Shown here piece after piece: positions 59,647-64,000 of a DNA stretch of 64,000 bases (the stretch's first letter is position 1; each line of letters begins with the position of its first letter). Origin of the DNA: CBDBIG01 sp965205845 [NCBI: bacterium] (GTDB lineage Bacteria > SAR324); contig CBDBIG010000001.1 of NCBI GenBank assembly GCA_965205845.1, forward strand, positions 1 to 64,000, read 5' to 3'. A program made the translations under genes and the position numbers. Below the pieces are notes generated by a model. That model had not been told where the DNA came from. It did not search any database and saw nothing but the letters and a program-made list of their open reading frames with translations.

Positions 59647-62600
59647 TTAAGCCGCAGGAGGCGGCATTCGAGTGCTTGGTGAATTGAGGCTGTAAAAATC
59701 CTGTGGTTGCAAAAATCCCGTGGATGCAGTTTGCAAAATGGCCTCCATGCGCAAACGGTGTGCATAGGTTTGGGCTGCTTGTTGGGTTTGACCCAACTGG
59801 TGGTACAGGTGCCCGAGGGAATCGAGCACCTCTAAGGGTTCCTTTTTTTGCAATAAAGGCAACCACTGGCGCAAGAGTGCGTAGGCCTGTTGGCTGGCTT
59901 TGAATTCGTGCTGGTTTTCGAGCAGTTTTGCCAAAGGGCGCAGCACCCCGAGACAGCGTTGGACGGGCAAATAACGCAAACCTAGGGTGAGGGTGCTTTG
60001 CACGCATTTCCACGCGGTTAAGGCCTTGCCAAGCTGTTGCAAGCAAATGGCTTGATCGAGTTTGCTGTGGGCAAGGCTTTGGGGGGAGCCGAGCTTTTGT
60101 AAGATATGGATTGCGTGCTCAAAAGCACGATGGGCCTCTTCAAGGCGATTTTCTACGAGGTAGGTTTTGGCCAAAATGCCCATAATTTCGGCAGAAGTAC
60201 CCTTAGCACCTTGACGCTCAAGGGCATTCACCCAATGGCTCAGTTGGCTTTGCAAACTTCCCAAAGGCTTTTGTTGTTGCTGCCATGCCCTGGCGTAAGC
60301 GCGGCACAGGGTGTTTATCTGTTGATGTTGGCCGCGTTGCAGCGCAGCTGTCAGGCTCTCCTCTAACAAGGGTTGGGCTTTTTCTGCCTCATGCAATTGC
60401 AACAACAAACGCCCCAACAAGCCGCGTACCTCGTACACCGCTTCCCAATTGCCCTCTTTGCAAGCCAAGCCAAGCATGTGCTCAATCACGGGTTTTGCCT
60501 GTTGGGTATTTTGGTAAAACAAAAGCGCGTTGGCTAGAGCAAGGCCCGTGTTGAGCACGGCTTTGGGTTTTTGCGCCGCATCAAAACACGCCCCCAAACT
60601 GTGCAAAAGCACCTGATTTACACCGGAACAGGCCCCATCATGTAACCAAGGGCTAAGGGTGTTTACAAGGCTTTGTAAGGCATTCCAGTGCTGGGTTTCG
60701 CCCAATAACGTGCACAGCTCATTTAAATTGATGCATGCTGCATGAAGGGTCCACTGGTGATGTAGGGCCTTTTGTTGGGCTGGGTTTGGCGGGCGGGCAC
60801 ACCATGCCCCAAAGGTGGTATTGGCAGGCCATATTTGGTGTTGAGGGCCTTGCAAAAGCCCCCTCAAAAACTGACCAAAGCTGTGATGACCGTTATCGTA
60901 TAGGTGTTTTAGTGAGGCCTTGCTCACCAGGGTGCTTGCAGCCCAATGTTGAATTTGGGAGGGCAAGGTCAGCTCGCCTTGCATTCCTCGCGGGGATAGC
61001 AAACCGAGTGATTCAAGGTGTTGCAAGGTGGTGTTTAGGGTTTCTACACGCACTTTGCAAAAGCGGGAGAGCACTTCGGGGCTTAGGGGGGCGGGAAATA
61101 AACCCAGCATAAAAAGCACACTTTGTCCCATGGGGCTGGTTTGAGACACCTGCATGGTTAAGACGTGTTCGAGCAGGCATTTGCCAGCCTTGGCCCAGGT
61201 GGGTTGGTGTTCTGCTTGAAAGGGCTTGGCCAATGAAAGGGCTTGCTGGTTGAGGATCAAAAGCACATGCTGACTACTTGGCCAGCGTGCCATCCGTGCC
61301 AGTAGTTGCCCCAGGAGCAAATTGAGACCACACAAGCGTAACAACGCGGCGGAATCCTTGCGTCGCATGGTTTGGCGCATCCAGTGATCCCCCAAAAAAA
61401 CGCCCAACTCGGCGGGGCTTAAGGGTTGCAGGGCAAGGTGCACACTTTGAGGGGTGTTGCCCCCTTGGGTTGCTGGGGTTGTGGGTGAAGGTAGCACTGT
61501 GTTGAGCAAGGCATCCGAAGGGTGGATACATAGGACCACCAACTGGGTCGTGATGGGCAAGGTGCCGAGCAACGCCTGAACAAACAAAACGAAGCCAGGG
61601 CGTTTTTCGAGGCCATTTAGGATAATGAGGCGCCGCTGACCGTCGGCGGAGTGCATGGCAATGCGCGTTGCCCATGCGTCCAGATCGCCCCCAGGCCAGG
61701 CCACCTGATGCAAACACATGGCCAGTGCTTGCAAACAAAGAATAGCATCTTTTGTAGCATGTGCTTGTGCGTCTTCCACTTGGGTGGGGGTTGAACCGAC
61801 ATTGGGAGTGGTCGCGGCATGTGGGGGGGGTAAATTGGCAATACTCTGCGGATTGAGCCACACCACCTCGTGAAGCACCCGCCCCATGCGCTGGCATACC
61901 TGGGCGAGCAGCTGGGTTTTACCCATGCCTTTGGGGGCACTGATACACAAGAACGGCGCAGGGCTTGGGGGTTGTGGGCTTGGGTTTTTTTGGGTTTGCG
62001 CTTGGGCTTTGATGCTCGCAGCATCGCCAGATGAATGTGTTTTTGCAAGGGGTTTTTCCCGAGGGGGTATCAAGGTTTTAGGTTGCAACCTTTGCAGCAG
62101 ATGCTCTAACAATTGGGGGCGGGCAGGGTTGCTGGAAGCGGGTTGCCAGCATGGTCTAAACCCAGGGTCGAGATGGGTGTTCCCAGGCAAAGGTCCTTGG
62201 ACTACAGACGGGTTTACACCTGGGTTGATTGTGCTCAATCGCGCAGATATGCTTGATTTTTGCGCTGCAACCTCCCCCGTGGTTAATCCAAAAGTGCGAA
62301 GGGGTGGGGGTGTTTTCAGCATTTTTTTCTGTGCCTGCCAAACCTGCAAACTCCATGGCAAATGCAATAAAGGGAGCAGTAGCATCCAATCTGGGGGATA
62401 GCATTTGGCCAATTTGCGCAAGGTGGAACGGTAGGCCACAGCCAAGCCTTCACCTTGGTTTAGGTGCTCAAAAAAAACGCTCAAAAAACCATGCAGCAAA
62501 CCACTTTGCATGGTGTGGGGCATGCGCAAAACTGCAGGTGCCCCTGCTTGAATGAGTGCCGCATCCCTAGCAGTTGCCTGCAGGGGTTGCTCGTGGGCAT

Positions 62601-63453
62601 AGCCATCCATAAAAATTAGCAAAGGTGCGCTCCCTGCCAGGGTACGGCGGAGCATTTCCAGCAAAAAACTGCGCGAAAGCAAAGCCTTCTCACCTTTGAT
62701 CGATTCCAGATACCAACCCGTCTCGACGCATTCGGCTACCAACAACAAGGCTTCGACGCCTATGTGCCACGCATGCTCAAGGTCTTTTCGTCGGCTGTGA
62801 GGTATGATGGATAGTTCCATTCCCTTGCCTGAGGCGTGTAACTTATGGTGGGTACTTTGTGGAAGGTAGGAAAATGCGGGCCACACAGGCTTCGACGCCC
62901 CAAGGTGAGATCCGGCCTGTTGGGGGATACCGGAGGCTTGCAGCCCCACGTTGTGCTTGCGGCTATACCTGCTGGGAGCACCTTGCAGCGGCTGGGCACC
63001 CAATGCCACCATCCGAAACGCCTTGCCTTGCCCAAGGGATTTCCACGGGGGCTGATGGCAGGATGCGATTCGTACAATCCCTTGGCGCAAAGCCAACCAG
63101 CCACCCCCATCGCATAGCAATTCCCACGGGAGGGCACTCCATTTTGGATGCTGAATATGCAACAGCAAAGGGGTGTGGGGATTAAGGTGCTGGAAGAGCG
63201 TTTTAGAAAATAAGGCGTGGTGTAGCGCTTTACCCAAGCGTTGCAAAAACGGGAAAGATTCTTGCTTTTGGCGATCTGATAGAGGAGGATCTTGACTTTG
63301 CGCTTGCAAGTTGTAAAAAGCCTCTACCCCTGCTTGTACATGGGGCTGAAGGGGTAAAAAAGGCTGTTGAATACCGTACAATGGCAGTTCGATAACATTC
63401 TTTTTCAAATACAGCACATTGGGATGTGGTCCGCGGGTGGTAAACTGCTTCAC
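59647..63453 (-). CDS. Large CHAT-like / P-loop NTPase / TPR protein
   Basis: 1268 residues in three parts. Residues about 95-370 resemble the CHAT caspase-like fold: WSALPWELLCDGGGWLALRQ near the front and AGAPAVLRMPHTMQSGLLHG with GEGLAVAYRSTLRKLA at the end. The usual HG and C active-site positions read VAECVETGWY and IFMDGYAHE, so the protease looks inactive. A proline-rich linker leads to a STAND-like NTPase: Walker A SAPKGMGKTQLL near 505 and Walker B LIILNGLEK near 608, then winged-helix-like VLFMLGLFPAPLSPEVLSRF. From about 960 TPR-type helical repeats follow (EEAHRAFEHAIHILQKLGSP). Start is GTG at 63453 after AAGGAGG. Such layouts occur in signalling, cell-death and defence proteins. 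Confidence 0.7.
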   Translation of the reverse strand: MKQFTTRGPHPNVLYLKKNVIELPLYGIQQPFLPLQPHVQAGVEAFYNLQAQSQDPPLSDRQKQESFPFLQRLGKALHHALFSKTLFQHLNPHTPLLLHIQHPKWSALPWELLCDGGGWLALRQGIVRIASCHQPPWKSLGQGKAFRMVALGAQPLQGAPSRYSRKHNVGLQASGIPQQAGSHLGASKPVWPAFSYLPQSTHHKLHASGKGMELSIIPHSRRKDLEHAWHIGVEALLLVAECVETGWYLESIKGEKALLSRSFLLEMLRRTLAGSAPLLIFMDGYAHEQPLQATARDAALIQAGAPAVLRMPHTMQSGLLHGFLSVFFEHLNQGEGLAVAYRSTLRKLAKCYPPDWMLLLPLLHLPWSLQVWQAQKKMLKTPPPLRTFGLTTGEVAAQKSSISARLSTINPGVNPSVVQGPLPGNTHLDPGFRPCWQPASSNPARPQLLEHLLQRLQPKTLIPPREKPLAKTHSSGDAASIKAQAQTQKNPSPQPPSPAPFLCISAPKGMGKTQLLAQVCQRMGRVLHEVVWLNPQSIANLPPPHAATTPNVGSTPTQVEDAQAHATKDAILCLQALAMCLHQVAWPGGDLDAWATRIAMHSADGQRRLIILNGLEKRPGFVLFVQALLGTLPITTQLVVLCIHPSDALLNTVLPSPTTPATQGGNTPQSVHLALQPLSPAELGVFLGDHWMRQTMRRKDSAALLRLCGLNLLLGQLLARMARWPSSQHVLLILNQQALSLAKPFQAEHQPTWAKAGKCLLEHVLTMQVSQTSPMGQSVLFMLGLFPAPLSPEVLSRFCKVRVETLNTTLQHLESLGLLSPRGMQGELTLPSQIQHWAASTLVSKASLKHLYDNGHHSFGQFLRGLLQGPQHQIWPANTTFGAWCARPPNPAQQKALHHQWTLHAACINLNELCTLLGETQHWNALQSLVNTLSPWLHDGACSGVNQVLLHSLGACFDAAQKPKAVLNTGLALANALLFYQNTQQAKPVIEHMLGLACKEGNWEAVYEVRGLLGRLLLQLHEAEKAQPLLEESLTAALQRGQHQQINTLCRAYARAWQQQQKPLGSLQSQLSHWVNALERQGAKGTSAEIMGILAKTYLVENRLEEAHRAFEHAIHILQKLGSPQSLAHSKLDQAICLQQLGKALTAWKCVQSTLTLGLRYLPVQRCLGVLRPLAKLLENQHEFKASQQAYALLRQWLPLLQKKEPLEVLDSLGHLYHQLGQTQQAAQTYAHRLRMEAILQTASTGFLQPQDFYSLNSPSTRMPPPAA

Positions 63454-63542
63454 CCTATTATTCTTCCTCCTTGAAAAGGGTGTGAGGGTTAATAAAGCCA
63501 GCCTTGTGCAATACCTGCTTGCGGTGTTTGCGGGGTCAGTGC

Positions 63543-63557
63543 ATGCTTGTCAAGCAT
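63543..63557. promoter_or_regulatory. Perfect inverted repeat between divergent genes
   Basis: ATGCTTGTCAAGCAT: 7-base arms around a single T. It lies 90-100 bases from both divergent starts (63453 and 63656). A G-run/C-run hairpin at about 63584-63611 lies next to it. Either could be a shared operator. Confidence 0.45.
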
Positions 63558-63655
63558 AACGGTTACTAAATTTTTTGCCAAAGGGGGGCAAACGTTTTTT
63601 GCCGCCCCCCGATTTGTCCGCAACAAAGCTGCTTATTGAGGAGTATCACTTAAAA

Positions 63656-64000
63656 ATGGACGACAACGTCGACGGGAGACCCGAAAACGTGGTGTTTTTA
63701 AAACAGCATCGCCATGCCAAAATGCGGCCTCATGTGCAAGGTAGTGGGGAAGTGCACCATCTGACGCACACACAAGGTGGCAAAAAACGCGGCAAAGGGC
63801 AGGGCGCGGTCGGCGAACCCATAACGGGGACATTGTACTGGTTGCACTGCCCAGTGTGCAATACCCTGGAATATACTGAGGCGGGCGAGCCTAACCCACG
63901 GGTGCACGGACCATGTTCGACCCAAGTACAGATGGCCCCCGTAGACCTTGATTTGCGTGCCGAGTTTAGCGTGGCCAGTACAAACCTCGAACGCATTGAT
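63656..64000 (+). CDS. Unknown protein, cut by the right edge
   Basis: 115 codons are open to the window end. The protein starts MDDNVDGRPENVVFLKQHRH and has a basic Gly/Lys stretch (GGKKRGKGQG), then LYWLHCPVCNTLEYTEAGEP and VHGPCSTQVQMAPVDLDLRA. CPVC with a later Cys suggests part of a zinc ribbon. GAGGAG lies 14 bases before the ATG. It is divergent from the CHAT-like gene. Family not recognised. Confidence 0.55.
   Translation, partial: MDDNVDGRPENVVFLKQHRHAKMRPHVQGSGEVHHLTHTQGGKKRGKGQGAVGEPITGTLYWLHCPVCNTLEYTEAGEPNPRVHGPCSTQVQMAPVDLDLRAEFSVASTNLERID

Noticed and set aside
59387-60046. 219-codon minus-strand frame under the large gene
   Set aside because: Out-of-frame shadow of the TPR region and the repeat block; no family features.

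Overview
The window looks like chromosomal DNA of a diderm (Gram-negative) bacterium with an aerobic or oxygen-tolerant respiratory metabolism. The diderm reading rests on a TonB-dependent outer-membrane receptor with a TonB-like partner, a lipoprotein remnant and a meso-diaminopimelate-type MurE (DNPR motif). The respiratory reading rests on a complete alternative complex III operon (actA-B-x-C-D-E-F). Acyl-CoA and acetate-type carbon use is suggested by isocitrate lyase, an NDP-forming acyl-CoA synthetase, an SCP2-type thiolase with a DUF35 partner and an EtfB-like protein. I cannot fix the lineage from sequence alone; alternative complex III beside this gene set would fit a deltaproteobacterial-like or related group (inference).

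Layout. 1-9910: glmS (cut by the left edge), a small secreted protein, receptor/TonB pair, pheA with a 5' tandem duplication, and a trkA with a long extra tail. 10000-16000: a broken lipoprotein gene, a metallo-beta-lactamase-fold hydrolase, lepB, tRNA-Arg, uvrC and a frameshifted ankyrin gene. 16112-24127: pepA, an EtfB-like gene and a convergent EcfT-like gene whose junction is triplicated, cmk, and two sugar nucleotidyltransferases separated by a seven-unit repeat array. 24304-27041: murE, tRNA-Gln, rdgB. 27713-32557: a heavily decayed Mu-like prophage whose gene order (F, G, I, then gp27, gp28) is permuted relative to Mu, next to a replication-like gene with four identical internal 24-bp repeats. 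33429-41274: aceA, an unknown helical protein, a ten-unit 37-bp array, ndk, aroQ, an IscA-family gene and lon. 41404-56113: a long minus-strand run of a free S1-domain gene, pnp, a 45-residue membrane protein, hrcA, DUF35, thiolase and the alternative complex III operon. 56514-64000: acyl-CoA synthetase, a large CHAT-like/NTPase/TPR protein, and the start of an unknown gene at the right edge.

How the genes work together. glmS, the two nucleotidyltransferases, murE and lepB serve envelope synthesis. lon, hrcA, pnp and the extra S1 protein are proteostasis and RNA-turnover functions. Alternative complex III takes electrons from quinol and passes them to a cytochrome c; no terminal oxidase genes lie in the window. 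Thiolase/DUF35, the acyl-CoA synthetase and isocitrate lyase suggest breakdown of acyl compounds feeding the glyoxylate shunt (inference).

The most striking property of the window is the density of tandem duplications at many scales: 11 bp x7, 24 bp x4, 37 bp x10, 48 bp x2.5, 68/72 bp x7, 101 bp x2 and 242 bp x3, plus a diverged duplicate of the PNPase S1 domain. Several duplications sit exactly on gene ends or starts and create new short reading frames. The best candidates for something undescribed are two clusters of helically phased TTCGA elements in the phage remnant, the CHAT-like/NTPase/TPR protein with an apparently dead CHAT active site, the stand-alone S1 protein, and the repeat arrays.
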